Both the position numbers and the translations under genes were made by a program. Under the pieces are notes generated by a model that saw nothing but the letters and a program-made list of their open reading frames with translations, did not search any database and was not told the DNA's origin. From positions 1 through 37,135 of the forward strand of contig CANQII010000007.1 in assembly GCA_947623875.1 (NCBI GenBank): a stretch of 37,135 nt of DNA. Reading direction: 5' to 3'. This DNA comes from an uncultured Oscillospiraceae bacterium. Lineage in GTDB: Bacteria > Bacillota > Clostridia > Oscillospirales > Oscillospiraceae. Of this stretch, positions 8,297 through 16,844 are shown piece after piece; within the stretch, counting starts at the first letter, position 1; each line of letters opens with the position of its first letter.

Positions 8297-9637
8297 ATGG
8301 GTATGGAGGACATCCCCAAACTATATACCGCCCTGGCGGAGTGGCTGGCCTGTGTGATCTTTGTCCTGCTGCTCAAGCGGCGCCGCGGCAATCTGGAGAC
8401 CGCGGCTATCCTCGTGGGGTCTCTTGCTTTGCTGTGTGTCCTGCAGGCGGTGATTGGCATCGTCCCCATTGGGCTGTGGCTGCCGCTGATGGCGGTTGCG
8501 CTGGCTGTGATGTACGGCACGCTCCTACTGTGCTGCCGCCTTACCCCAACAACCGCCGCTTTCTACTGGTCTGTTGCCTTTATCATGGCGGAGTTTGTGG
8601 CCTCTCTGGAGTGGCAGTTCTACTCCTTCTTCCGCGCACTGGACGGTGCTCTGCTGCGGGGCGCGGTATTTCTGGTGTTCTACTCGGCGAGCTACCTCTT
8701 GCTATACAGGTTGGAACGCCGGCAGTTGTCTGAAGGGTGGAACTTGGACCTCACGAGACATGAGGTGCTGTCCGCCGCGGTAGTGTCTGTAGGGGCATTT
8801 CTCATCAGCAACATCAGCTACGTCAATCCCAATACACCCATGAGCGGACAGCACGGAGCAGACATCTTCTACATCCGCACGCTGGTGGACTTCGGAGGGG
8901 TGGTCATGCTGGTGGCGTTCCAGGAACACTGGCGGGAGCTGCAGTCCCGGCGGGAGGCGGACGCCATCCAGAACCTGTTTCAGCACCAGTACGAGCAGTA
9001 CCGCATCTCCCAGGAGAGCATAGACCTGATCCATCGGAAATATCACGACTTGAAGCACCAGATCGGGATTCTGCGCATGGAGACAGACGCTGGGAAGCGG
9101 GAGGAGTATCTGCGGCAACTGGAAAGCGGTCTTGGCAGTTTTGCCGCCGTGCAGAACACTGGAAGCGCCGTCCTGGACACCATCCTGGCCACAAAGCAGA
9201 GGTACTGTGCAGACCACCAGATCACCCTCAACGTGGTGGCGGACGGCAAACAGCTGGGGTTTATCGAAGTGATGGACCTCTGCAGCATCTTCGGCAATGC
9301 CCTGGACAATGCCATCGAGAGCGTTGAGAAGCTGGAGGACGCGGAGAAGCGCCTGATCCGCCTGGCCGTATACGCCAAAAACGGTCTTCTGATGATCCGT
9401 ACAGACAACTATTTCGAGAGCCCTCTGAAGAAGAACGGGGACAATTTCGAGACCACCAAGGCGGACAAGGCCAGCCATGGATACGGCATCAAGAACATCC
9501 GCTACATTGCGGGCAAGTACAACGGGTCTGTGTCCATCGACACCACAGACGGGTGGTTCTCCCTGAAGGTGCTGATCCCGATCCCAGAGGAGAGAGATGC
9601 TGCGAATGTGGGTACAGCGGTTCACTCTGCTGGTTGA
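8297..9637 (+). CDS. GHKL sensor histidine kinase (AgrC/LytS-like)
   Basis: 446 residues. Six or so hydrophobic segments fill the first ~215 residues and form the membrane sensor. A coiled linker follows, then the phospho-acceptor region YHDLKHQIGILRME and a GHKL ATPase domain with N-box NALDNAIESVEKL and a G-rich HGYGIKNIRYIAGKY. Kinases of this class usually sense peptides or cell-surface stress and phosphorylate a LytTR partner, here the gene just upstream. No precursor peptide gene was seen nearby. Confidence 0.9.
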   Translation: MGMEDIPKLYTALAEWLACVIFVLLLKRRRGNLETAAILVGSLALLCVLQAVIGIVPIGLWLPLMAVALAVMYGTLLLCCRLTPTTAAFYWSVAFIMAEFVASLEWQFYSFFRALDGALLRGAVFLVFYSASYLLLYRLERRQLSEGWNLDLTRHEVLSAAVVSVGAFLISNISYVNPNTPMSGQHGADIFYIRTLVDFGGVVMLVAFQEHWRELQSRREADAIQNLFQHQYEQYRISQESIDLIHRKYHDLKHQIGILRMETDAGKREEYLRQLESGLGSFAAVQNTGSAVLDTILATKQRYCADHQITLNVVADGKQLGFIEVMDLCSIFGNALDNAIESVEKLEDAEKRLIRLAVYAKNGLLMIRTDNYFESPLKKNGDNFETTKADKASHGYGIKNIRYIAGKYNGSVSIDTTDGWFSLKVLIPIPEERDAANVGTAVHSAG

Positions 9638-9662
9638 GCCGTCTGAATCAATCTGAATACAA

Positions 9663-9716
9663 CGAGGTCTGGGACTGCGCCATCCTTGAGATCGCGCAGT
9701 CCCAGACCTCGCTTTG
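9663..9716 (+). terminator. Strong terminator after the kinase gene
   Basis: An 18-bp perfect stem (9663-9680 with 9694-9711) with a 13-base loop, then CTTTGT. The T-run is short but the stem is exceptional. Confidence 0.75.
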
Positions 9717-9771
9717 TCTGAAGCAGGCTTGAAGACAGGACCGAACCCGCGATGGGGTAAAGGAAGTGCAG

Positions 9772-10020
9772 ATGCTGATCATCATCCCGGACACCGACTG
9801 GATCAACGAGAACGACAGCACCGCCGGCTTCAGCTTCAGAAAAGTGGCGCAGAAAAGTGGACTACGGCGTTTCCGTCAAAGGACTTGAAACGGGCACTGC
9901 TGCTGCGGTATAATGCAATCATCCCCGGCATGGAGATCGCGTGTTCCCTGGACCTGGAGCGGTATGCGGCCGGCAGCAGTACACCCCGGGGACCGTCAGC
10001 CGGCGGATGCGCGATCATGC
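9772..10020 (+). pseudogene. Degenerate coding remnant of unknown origin
   Basis: An ATG at 9772 with AAAGGAAG upstream opens a short frame (MLIIIPDTDWINENDSTAGF...) that stops at 9888. Coding-like codons continue in other frames to about 10020 (LKRALLLRYNAIIPGMEI). This looks like an old frameshifted gene. No family recognised. A promoter for the next gene appears to have arisen inside it. Confidence 0.3.
9885..9914 (+). promoter_or_regulatory. Promoter upstream of the DUF6933 gene
   Basis: TTGAAA (9885-9890), 18-base spacer, perfect TATAAT (9909-9914). The next gene begins at 10087, so the leader would be about 165 bases. Confidence 0.6.
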
Positions 10021-10086
10021 TCCCGTGAATTTCCGGCTCCCGCAGCCGAAAGTGAATAGAACAAAAGAAAGGAGTGCAAATTCCCC

Positions 10087-11184
10087 ATGAAGCTCTACTG
10101 CACAGATGCCATGCAGAAGAAATTGGGCGAGCGATACAAACCTGCTCCGGCGCCCACTGATCCCATGGACAGCTGGTGCGCCCACTATATCGCCCTCTCT
10201 TCGGGCTATGTGCTGGTGACTCTCACGGATATTCGCTTCAACGTTCTCCTCTGGAATATCCCGAAAGACCAGTGGGTCAATCTGGATCAGCAGATTGTCC
10301 AGCGTATCCGGGAAACCCTCGCATCGTACCAGATCCCGCAAGAGCACATAGACCGCTATATCCCCGCAGACACCGTCCTGGAAAGGTGCGGCGCTGCTTC
10401 CGGAACCCCCGCATCCACCATGACCACATTGTCCAACCGGGTCCGGAAGATGATCCAACAGGGAGAGGATCCCCAGAAGATCCAGGACCATCTCAACACC
10501 GGCTTCCTGGTCCGACTGTCCGGCGTGGCCTATGATTCCTCTGTACTGGCGATCCAAAAACTACTGCAGGAGTACGAACCTCCCGCCCCGAAACCGGTCC
10601 AGACCGGCGTGCCGGCGATGGAGCTGGAAGCCACTCTGGACCTGGAAATCTACAAGGTCCGCCGCACACTGATCGTCCCTGCAGACACCAACTTCCGTCT
10701 CCTGCACTGTTACCTCCAGGAGGCCTTCGACTGGTGTTTCTGCCATATCCATGAGTTCATCCTGCCGGCCAGGAGGGGACGGCGGGAGATGCACCTGGTG
10801 GCCCAAGTCGGCGACATGCTCGCCATGTCAGACGATGAGCTGGATCGGGACTACAAGCTGCAGGACTGCCTCGTGGAGGGTGATGTCTTCCAGTACATCT
10901 ACGACTACGGAGACTATTGGGAGCACAAGATCCGCGTCCGCCGGCTCATCCCGGACTGCACGGAAGATCTGCCCATCTGCACTCTGTCTGAAGGCGCTCC
11001 CCCGCCGGAAGACGTAGGCGGGGTTCCCGGCTTCCTGCATTTCTACCAGGTCATGCAGAATCCCAAAGATCCGGAGTATGAAGAGATGAAGGAATGGGTA
11101 GGCGAGGACTGGCCCAATCTGTATGATACAGAAACCATCAGCGTCCTGATGCACAATCTGCCGCCCTTTGCCGAGGACTACTAA
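10087..11184 (+). CDS. DUF6933 / plasmid pRiA4b ORF-3-like fusion protein
   Basis: 365 residues. The N-terminal ~150 residues begin MKLYCTDAMQKKLG, like DUF6933 proteins. From about residue 185 there is a pRiA4b ORF-3-like domain (PF07929 type), shown by YKVRRTLIVPADTNFRLLH, YDYGDYWEHKIRV and PPEDVGGVPGF. The fold is soluble and the biochemical function is unknown for both families; they are common in mobile and accessory regions. AAAGGAG precedes the ATG with a long spacer of 12 bases. The gene has its own promoter and terminator, so it stands alone. Confidence 0.85.
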   Translation: MKLYCTDAMQKKLGERYKPAPAPTDPMDSWCAHYIALSSGYVLVTLTDIRFNVLLWNIPKDQWVNLDQQIVQRIRETLASYQIPQEHIDRYIPADTVLERCGAASGTPASTMTTLSNRVRKMIQQGEDPQKIQDHLNTGFLVRLSGVAYDSSVLAIQKLLQEYEPPAPKPVQTGVPAMELEATLDLEIYKVRRTLIVPADTNFRLLHCYLQEAFDWCFCHIHEFILPARRGRREMHLVAQVGDMLAMSDDELDRDYKLQDCLVEGDVFQYIYDYGDYWEHKIRVRRLIPDCTEDLPICTLSEGAPPPEDVGGVPGFLHFYQVMQNPKDPEYEEMKEWVGEDWPNLYDTETISVLMHNLPPFAEDY

Positions 11185-11208
11185 GGCCCTCCGGCACTTC
11201 CGGTATAC

Positions 11209-11245
11209 ACATCGGGCAGGAGGTATGCCTCCTGCCTGATGTTTT
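11209..11245 (+). terminator. Terminator after the DUF6933 fusion gene
   Basis: A 15-bp stem with one G-T pair and a TATG loop at 11209-11242, then TTTTA. Confidence 0.85.
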
Positions 11246-11361
11246 AACTCGCGGAAAATCTCCTTACGGATGCGGCCTGCTGCCACCGCATTTTCCCATC
11301 TCCACACGCCGGGAATGGGAAACGCAGCACGGGCTGAGGCATCTAGACAACAGTACGCAGC

Positions 11362-11394
11362 AAAACAGGGCCGAACCCGCGGTGGGTTCGGCCC
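11362..11394 (-). terminator. Terminator of the CmpB-type membrane protein gene
   Basis: An 11-bp perfect stem (11368-11378/11384-11394). On the minus strand it is followed by TGTTTTG. Confidence 0.75.
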
Positions 11395-11410
11395 TTTGGT
11401 GGTTTGTAGA

Positions 11411-12106
11411 TCAGTGCCCGTAGTACTCCGGGAAGTGCATGGAGGGGTAATGCTGACTGAGCCATGTATCCGGGAAGGTCTTGTCCAGCCAGACGGACAC
11501 CTGAGAGATGGCGGGGACGCCGTTGTGCCGCTGTTCCATGCGGCCGAGGGCGGCTGCGGAGAGGAGAATGGAGAAAGCCATGAACACTGCCATGAAGGCG
11601 GTGAGGTGTCTTGCCCGGGGGCGCAGCCGCGTCTCAATGAAGTAGCAGAAGAGCGGGTAGATGGAGCGGATCCATACCACCGCCGCAAATCCCCAGAAGA
11701 AGCAGAACACCAGGTTGATCCGGGCGTTCAGGTTGAAGGGCAGGTGGCCGTAGTACCAGAACCAGACGCCGAAGACCTCCTCCTGGATCCAGGAGCAGAG
11801 GTACTCGAAGCAGCCACCGAAGAGGGTGCCAGCGGCGAAGATGGTGGAGGCACCCCGGTCTGCCAATGGCTGAATCAGCAGGGTGAGGAGAACAGCACCC
11901 AGACCCCAGACCACGCTGAAGGGTCCCACGATCAGGCTGCTCCGGTTGGTGATCTGGCCTCGTGTGATGAGCCAGAATACGGTTTCGATCAGATCCCCCA
12001 GAAAGCCGGCGAGCACAAAGAGCCAGAACACGCGGTACAGACTCTGCGGGGTCTCGGCTGCTTTGCGGGCCTGCTCCATGAGAGCTTTGCTGCTGGTTGT
12101 CTGCAT
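11411..12106 (-). CDS. Putative ABC-transporter type IV (CmpB-like) membrane protein
   Basis: 231 residues with about five hydrophobic segments and the conserved core of the PF06541 family: ETVFWLITRGQITNRSSLIVG then FGGCFEYLCSWIQEEVFGV and the short WFWYYGHLPFNLNARINL. The family is labelled a putative ABC permease but usually stands without an ATPase, as here, so transport is unproven. I took the ATG at 12106 (AAAGGAG 12 bases upstream); an upstream in-frame ATG at 12163 has no better site. No ABC ATPase gene is in the window. Confidence 0.8.
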   Translation of the reverse strand: MQTTSSKALMEQARKAAETPQSLYRVFWLFVLAGFLGDLIETVFWLITRGQITNRSSLIVGPFSVVWGLGAVLLTLLIQPLADRGASTIFAAGTLFGGCFEYLCSWIQEEVFGVWFWYYGHLPFNLNARINLVFCFFWGFAAVVWIRSIYPLFCYFIETRLRPRARHLTAFMAVFMAFSILLSAAALGRMEQRHNGVPAISQVSVWLDKTFPDTWLSQHYPSMHFPEYYGH

Positions 12107-12319
12107 GGTCTTGCTGTGCTCCTTTCTGCAGAGTGATGTGTCCTCCCGTAGGACGGGCAGCATTCTATCACAAAGGGGAAGGGACAGAGGTGAAGAAAAT
12201 GTTAAGAAACTTTTAAACTCACTTGGAAAAGGGATTTCTGGACGATAAAGCCAGCTTTTGAGGCTTTCAGGGGTACGCTTGCTGGGATACCACCAGGTTT
12301 TCAGACGAAATGAGACTTT

Positions 12320-13729
12320 TTACCCATAAAGTTTCTTTTTGACGTGCCCTGTAGGCACGGGCGTGTTGTCCGGGACGGAGGACAGGGGACGGTACACCAC
12401 AAAGTACATGGTGATGAAGCAGGCCAGACCACCCAAGAACTGGGAGATGGCCTCTGCCACAAAGACGCCGTTGGGACCCATGCCCAGGAAGGGGAGGAGC
12501 ACCGTGAGAGGCGCGTTGATGATGGCCTTCCGGAGCAGGGAGAAGAATACCGCCTGCTTGGACCGGCCCAGACCCACGAAGACGCCCTGCCCGGCAAGCT
12601 GCAGGGACATGAAGACGAAGAGACTGAAGTAGATCCGGAGGGCCACGATGCCGTGCTCCAGGGTGGCGGGGTCGTCATTGAAGATGCGGATCAGCATGCC
12701 GGGGGCTGCCATGGCCAGGACCCAGAACGCTGCGGAGTACACCACCGTTACCAGTACGGAGAACCGGATGGCCTCCTGGACCCGTTTGTATTTCTGAGCG
12801 CCGTAGTTGTATCCCTGCACCGGCTGGGAGCCGTTGGTGAGGCCGTGGACCGGCATGATGAAGACCTCCCGGAGGGAGTTAATGATTGTCATGATGCCGA
12901 CATACAGGTCTCCGCCGTAGGCCTTGAGGGTGGCGTTGCAGACCACCTGGACCAGGGAGTTTGTCATATTCATGAAGAAGCCGGAGAGGCCGAGCGCGGT
13001 GATCTGGCCGGTGCGGTGGGCCTCAAAGCGGATATTGGAGAACTTCAGCCGGAGGATGGCCTTCTTGCCGGTGAGGAAGATCAGCACCCAGGCGGCGGAG
13101 ATGCCCTGGGAGATCACGGTGGCAAGGGCGGCGCCTTTCACACCCATGTTGAGGCCGAAGTCGAAGATGAAGATGGGGTCCAGCACGATGTTCACCGCAG
13201 CACCCACCACTACCGTTACCATGCCCATGGTGCCGAAGCCCTGGGCGTTGATGAAGGGATTCATTCCAAGGCTAATCATCACAAAGAGGGTGCCGATCAG
13301 GTAGATGGTAAGGTAGTCGTTGGCATAGGGAAAGGTGTCTGTGCTGGCGCCGAAGAGGTACAGGATGGGCTCTTTCAAGATCATGAAGAACGCGGTGATG
13401 GCGATCCCCAGCACCAGCAGCATGGCAAAGGCGTTGCCGATTACCTTCTCTGCCTCGGTGTCATCTCCCTTGCCCCGGTCTATGGAGCACAGCGGGGCGC
13501 CGCCGGTGCCGCAGAGGTTGGCAAAGCCCATGATGATGGACACGATGGGCATGGTGACGCCGATGCCGGTGAGGGCCAGGTTGTCTGCAGAGGGCAGATG
13601 GCCCAGATAGATCCGGTCTACCACGCTGTACAGCACGTTCACCAGCTGCGCGGCTGTCATAGGAAGGGCCAGCTTCATGATGTTGCCGGGGATGCTGCCC
13701 TTGGAAAAGTCGTTCTTACGGTCCGCCAT
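12320..13729 (-). CDS. MATE family efflux transporter
   Basis: 469 residues, twelve hydrophobic segments in two related halves. MATE signatures include FSKGSIPGNIMKLALPMTAA, the Asp-containing VVDRIYLGHLPSADNLALTG and GTGGAPLCSIDRGKGD, with VQGYNYGAQKYKRV in the second half. It resembles the MepA branch, Na+ or H+ driven exporters of cationic drugs and dyes; the substrate is not predictable. GAGAGGAG lies 12 bases upstream. It has its own promoter at 13804-13832. No convincing terminator was seen in 12164-12319, which otherwise looks empty. Confidence 0.92.
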   Translation of the reverse strand: MADRKNDFSKGSIPGNIMKLALPMTAAQLVNVLYSVVDRIYLGHLPSADNLALTGIGVTMPIVSIIMGFANLCGTGGAPLCSIDRGKGDDTEAEKVIGNAFAMLLVLGIAITAFFMILKEPILYLFGASTDTFPYANDYLTIYLIGTLFVMISLGMNPFINAQGFGTMGMVTVVVGAAVNIVLDPIFIFDFGLNMGVKGAALATVISQGISAAWVLIFLTGKKAILRLKFSNIRFEAHRTGQITALGLSGFFMNMTNSLVQVVCNATLKAYGGDLYVGIMTIINSLREVFIMPVHGLTNGSQPVQGYNYGAQKYKRVQEAIRFSVLVTVVYSAAFWVLAMAAPGMLIRIFNDDPATLEHGIVALRIYFSLFVFMSLQLAGQGVFVGLGRSKQAVFFSLLRKAIINAPLTVLLPFLGMGPNGVFVAEAISQFLGGLACFITMYFVVYRPLSSVPDNTPVPTGHVKKKLYG

Positions 13730-13803
13730 GCGGGACTGCGTCTCCTCTCGCCTCGCAGATCACCCGCAAGCGGATGATCTGGAATGGATTGCTGTCTGGG
13801 GGT

Positions 13804-13832
13804 ATTGTACGCCGGCGAAGTACAGAATGCAA
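13804..13832 (-). promoter_or_regulatory. Promoter of the MATE gene
   Basis: On the minus strand, TTGCAT (13827-13832), 17-base spacer, TACAAT (13804-13809). The untranslated leader contains an imperfect hairpin at 13757-13780, with no role assigned. Confidence 0.65.
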
Positions 13833-13900
13833 CGGACAGACAGTACAAGAAAAAAGAGAACAAGTGCCTGCAGACTGGCAGGATTCCGCCAGAGAACATG

Positions 13901-13936
13901 TTTGGCGCCCTTTTCCAACGGGAAAAGGGCGCCAAA
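13901..13936 (-). terminator. Long stem-loop between the MATE leader and the XRE operon
   Basis: A 16-bp perfect stem (13901-13916/13921-13936) with a 4-base loop, just beyond the stop at 13978. It lacks a proper T-run on the minus side, but its position suits the end of the XRE operon. Confidence 0.55.
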
Positions 13937-13977
13937 ATCAGGTTTTAAGCCTTGCCTTGTGCAGAGCGGGGGATGGC

Positions 13978-14280
13978 TCAGAAGATGCCGCCGTTGTACT
14001 TGATCTGGCCGTACAGGATGATCCCCAGCCCCACGATGATCCCGGCGATCACTACCACAGTTGCCGCCAGATCGCTCACCTGCATCAGAAGGGGAGAGAC
14101 GGCTACCACAGCCCCAATCACTATGGTTCCGCCGCCCACGGTTTTTCCATAGGCCGGAATGTCCTCATCCCGCACATTCCGGCGGTTGTGCCGCTTGATG
14201 GTGCTGATATTTCCGGTCCAGTTCACAGCGCCGATCCCGATGAGAAGCAGACCCAAGACGAACGGTCCTAAGAGTTCCAT
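13978..14280 (-). CDS. Small membrane protein of the XRE operon
   Basis: 100 residues with three hydrophobic stretches: residues ~3-20, ~48-66 and ~70-92. A polar loop between them contains STIKRHNRRNVRDEDIPAYG, a pattern I associate with uncharacterised membrane proteins linked to XRE regulators. GAGGAGG is 8 bases upstream of this ATG, which is why I use it and not the longer open frame. It follows the XRE gene after 13 bases and belongs to the same operon. Confidence 0.75.
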   Translation of the reverse strand: MELLGPFVLGLLLIGIGAVNWTGNISTIKRHNRRNVRDEDIPAYGKTVGGGTIVIGAVVAVSPLLMQVSDLAATVVVIAGIIVGLGIILYGQIKYNGGIF

Positions 14281-14293
14281 GTGCGATACCTCC

Positions 14294-14497
14294 TCAAAAG
14301 TAGAATAGATCTTCGAATTTCTTGTCCAGCGCGGTGCAGAGTACCAGTGCCAGCTTGGCAGTGGGGCAGTACTGCCCCGTCTCAATGGAGCTGATGGTGT
14401 TGCGGGAGACGCCCACCAGCTCTGCCAGCTGCGCCTGAGACAGCTTCCGCTCTGCCCGGGCCTCTTTCAGGCGGTTTTGCAGCTTCAAGTCATTCAT
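14294..14497 (-). CDS. XRE family helix-turn-helix regulator
   Basis: 67 residues, almost entirely one HTH_3 domain: LSQAQLAELVGVSRNTISSI followed by ETGQYCPTAKLALVLCTALD. Small XRE proteins of this length pair with DUF6442-type membrane proteins and usually repress their own operon. The ATG overlaps the stop of the upstream gene (ATGA), showing translational coupling. Two palindromes in the promoter (14845-14898) are the expected binding sites. Confidence 0.93.
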   Translation of the reverse strand: MNDLKLQNRLKEARAERKLSQAQLAELVGVSRNTISSIETGQYCPTAKLALVLCTALDKKFEDLFYF

Positions 14498-14820
14498 CGG
14501 GCAGCCACCAGCCTCAGGATCAGGAACACCAGCATCGCTGCGGCCAGCCCGAACATCAGGATGGATACCACCAGATCGGACTTCACCCGCATCTTCTGGT
14601 ACCGGACCAGCCAGTTGGTCCCCAGAATGGAGCAGTAGATCACCCAGGGGCTGAGGAGCAGTGTGCCGCTGATCCAGAGGGACAGGACGGAGAGCAGGCA
14701 GCACACGGTGGCGCCCACCCGTCCGGCGATGGCTCCCGCTGCCACGGTTACCTCCAGTTCCGCCAGGTCCCGGTGCTTGTTCTCCCGGCGGCTGCGCTCC
14801 AGGATCTCTTCCGGCTTCAT
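14494..14820 (-). CDS. DUF6442 family membrane protein
   Basis: 108 residues. The start MKPEEILERSRRENKHRD is the usual opening of DUF6442 proteins. Three or four hydrophobic segments follow in the rest of the chain. Function is unknown; the family is almost always beside a small XRE regulator. GGAGG sits 8 bases upstream of the ATG. It is first in the three-gene operon 14820-13978. Confidence 0.85.
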   Translation of the reverse strand: MKPEEILERSRRENKHRDLAELEVTVAAGAIAGRVGATVCCLLSVLSLWISGTLLLSPWVIYCSILGTNWLVRYQKMRVKSDLVVSILMFGLAAAMLVFLILRLVAAR

Positions 14821-14844
14821 AAGCCATACCTCCTTTGTCTGTTT

Positions 14845-14898
14845 TGCCAAGTATGCTTGGCATGGCTCTATATTACTCTTGCCAAGTGTACTTGTCAA
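14845..14898 (-). promoter_or_regulatory. Autoregulated promoter with two XRE operators
   Basis: On the minus strand: perfect TTGACA (14893-14898), 17-base spacer, TAATAT (14870-14875). Palindrome TGCCAAG-TATG-CTTGGCA at 14845-14862 lies just past the start point. A second, TTGCCAAG-TGTA-CTTGTCAA at 14879-14898, covers the -35. Centres are 35 bp apart. This is a textbook autorepression arrangement for the XRE protein encoded in the operon. Confidence 0.85.
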
Positions 14899-15054
14899 GA
14901 GGAGGAGAAAAAATTTTTTCAGCAATGTTGGCGGCGACCCTACTGCCAGAAGTTGGGAAGGTGATGCTTGCGCTCCGGAACCAGCTTCGGCAGATTTCCC
15001 TACAGGTGCTGTTGCCCAGGCAATGAGATTTTTACTGCGTGGAATGAAAAAACC

Positions 15055-15083
15055 TGGTAATCAGCAGTGATATGGTATATAAT
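15055..15083 (+). promoter_or_regulatory. Promoter of the ktrBA leader
   Basis: Perfect TATAAT at 15078-15083 with a weak TGGTAA 17 bases upstream. It gives a leader of about 400 bases before ktrB. Confidence 0.6.
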
Positions 15084-15157
15084 GCGGTACCAGTGGGACT
15101 GTGCGCTGCGGTGTGAGGAAGAACACAATTCCAATGCGGAATGGAAATTTGTTTTTT

Positions 15158-15292
15158 CATGCAGCAAATGCATACTTCCTGCGGCGGATGAACCTGTCCG
15201 CAGTGGGAAGACACCCGTGGGGGTGATAGCTACTGCTCCTACTGGAGGCCGAAGTGAATTTGTGCCTGCAATCTGCTGCACATGATGCAGAT
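15158..15292 (+). ncRNA. Candidate c-di-AMP (ydaO/yuaA-like) riboswitch
   Basis: The leader contains GTGGGAAGACACCC, GGGGGTGATAG and GCCGAAGTGAATTTGTGCC in the order of the GGGGAACC / GGGGUGAAU / CCGAAUCCGUCAGC blocks of ydaO-type RNAs. The blocks are closed by a perfect 6-bp stem (TGCAGC 15160-15165 with GCTGCA 15275-15280). The 3' half of that stem can instead pair with GCAGAT (15271-15276 with 15287-15292), giving a mutually exclusive switch hairpin. c-di-AMP lowers K+ uptake through such RNAs in Firmicutes, and the next genes are ktrB and ktrA. The match is divergent. A further hairpin at 15339-15355 has no T-run, so the output mechanism is unclear. Confidence 0.55.
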
Positions 15293-15489
15293 CACGGCCG
15301 CTTTTGGGGCGATCATCCCAACAAGTTCGAAATGCACTGCACACCATCGGTGTGCGAAGAAGAACGCAAGAATGTACGTATGCCTATGCCTGGCAGGGAG
15401 AGCTGTGCTGCATGGATTATCGAAGAAGCGATAGTTTCTAGGAATGCAATACCCCTATACAGGCGTGTTTCAATACAGGAGGAACCTGA

Positions 15490-16830
15490 ATGAAGTCCGT
15501 TTTGAACACCTTTTTTCGAAAGCTCAGCACCCCGCGGCTGATCCTGCTGGGATTTGCAGCGGTGATTCTGGTGGGAACGCTGCTGCTCACCCTGCCGTTC
15601 TCCTCCCAGGACAGGGTGTGGACCAATCCCTTGGACGCCTTGTTTACTGCCACCTCTGCGGTGTGCGTCACCGGCCTTGTGGTCCATGACACCGCCACAT
15701 ACTGGTCCATCTTCGGCAAAGTGGTGATCATCGCGCTGATCCAGGTGGGCGGCATGGGCGTGGTAACCGTGGCTGTGGCATTGAGCCGGGCTGCCGGCGT
15801 AAAGCTCAGCCTGAAGCAGCGCTCCATCATGCAGGAGTCCGTCTCAGCCCATCAGCTGGGCGGCATTCTGGGTCTCACCCGCTTTATCGTCCGAGGCACC
15901 ATCCTCATCGAGGCCATTGGCGCGGTCCTGATGATGCCGGTGTTCATCCCGGAGTTCGGTTTGGTGCAGGGCCTTGCCTATTCCTTCTTCCACTCCATCT
16001 CCGCTTTCTGCAATGCCGGCTTCGACCTCATGGGCGTGAAAGAGCAATACTCCTCTCTGGTGTCCTATATCGGGAATCCGCTTCTGAATATCACGGTGAT
16101 GGCGTTGATCATCGTAGGCGGCATCGGATTTCTGGTGTGGGAGGACATCTTCAAGTACAAACTGAAGTGGAAGCGGTACCGCCTTCAGACAAAGGTGGTG
16201 CTCACCACCAGCGGTATCCTGATCGTTGTGCCCGCAGTGATATTCTTCTTCTGCGAGTTCGGAGACCTGCCCATCCTGGAGCGGATCCTGGCATCCCTGT
16301 TCCAGTCTGTTACCACGAGAACCGCAGGCTTTAACACGGCGGATCTCACCCAGCTCAGCGAGCCCGGCAAGGGCATGATGATGTTCCTGATGCTGGTGGG
16401 CGGCTCACCGGGATCCACCGCCGGCGGCCTGAAGACCACCACTCTGGCAGTGCTGGCCTGCACCGCCATCGCGGTCTTCCGTCGGGAGACCGCCACCGGC
16501 ATGTTCGGCCGCCGTCTGGAGTCGGACACCGTGCGCAGTGCCTCCGCCATCTTCACCATGTACCTCACCCTCTTTGTGGGCGGCGCCTTCCTCATCAGCC
16601 GGGTGGAGAACCTGCCTCTGGTGGAATGCCTCTTTGAGACCGCCTCTGCCGTGGGTACCGTGGGCCTCACCCTGGGCCTCACCCCAACTTTGGGCGCTAT
16701 CTCCAAGATTGTACTGGCCCTTTTGATGTACTTCGGCCGTGTAGGCGGCCTCACTCTGATCTTTGCCGCAGTCTCTGAGAGCCGCAGCAGCGCGGCGAGA
16801 CTGCCGGTGGACAAGCTTGTTGTGGGATAA
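15490..16830 (+). CDS. ktrB: KtrB/TrkH family K+ uptake channel subunit
   Basis: 446 residues, four repeated M1-P-M2 units of the TrkH/KtrB superfamily. Selectivity-filter-like loops are visible: SAVCVTGLVVHDT, SAFCNAGFDLMG, TRTAGFNTADL and SAVGTVGLTLG, each with the central Gly. The flexible intramembrane gate stretch GGSPGSTAGGLKTTT is present. It forms the dimeric Na+- or H+-coupled potassium pore in the cytoplasmic membrane and works with the KtrA ring encoded 14 bases downstream. AGGAGG precedes the ATG. Expression is probably under the leader RNA upstream. Confidence 0.93.
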   Translation: MKSVLNTFFRKLSTPRLILLGFAAVILVGTLLLTLPFSSQDRVWTNPLDALFTATSAVCVTGLVVHDTATYWSIFGKVVIIALIQVGGMGVVTVAVALSRAAGVKLSLKQRSIMQESVSAHQLGGILGLTRFIVRGTILIEAIGAVLMMPVFIPEFGLVQGLAYSFFHSISAFCNAGFDLMGVKEQYSSLVSYIGNPLLNITVMALIIVGGIGFLVWEDIFKYKLKWKRYRLQTKVVLTTSGILIVVPAVIFFFCEFGDLPILERILASLFQSVTTRTAGFNTADLTQLSEPGKGMMMFLMLVGGSPGSTAGGLKTTTLAVLACTAIAVFRRETATGMFGRRLESDTVRSASAIFTMYLTLFVGGAFLISRVENLPLVECLFETASAVGTVGLTLGLTPTLGAISKIVLALLMYFGRVGGLTLIFAAVSESRSSAARLPVDKLVVG

Positions 16831-16844
16831 GGAGCGAAAGCAAT

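Noticed and set aside
9772-10020. Possible intact small gene with AAAGGAAG site
   Set aside because: The frame stops after 38 codons while coding-like sequence continues in other frames, so a remnant is more likely than a functional small protein.
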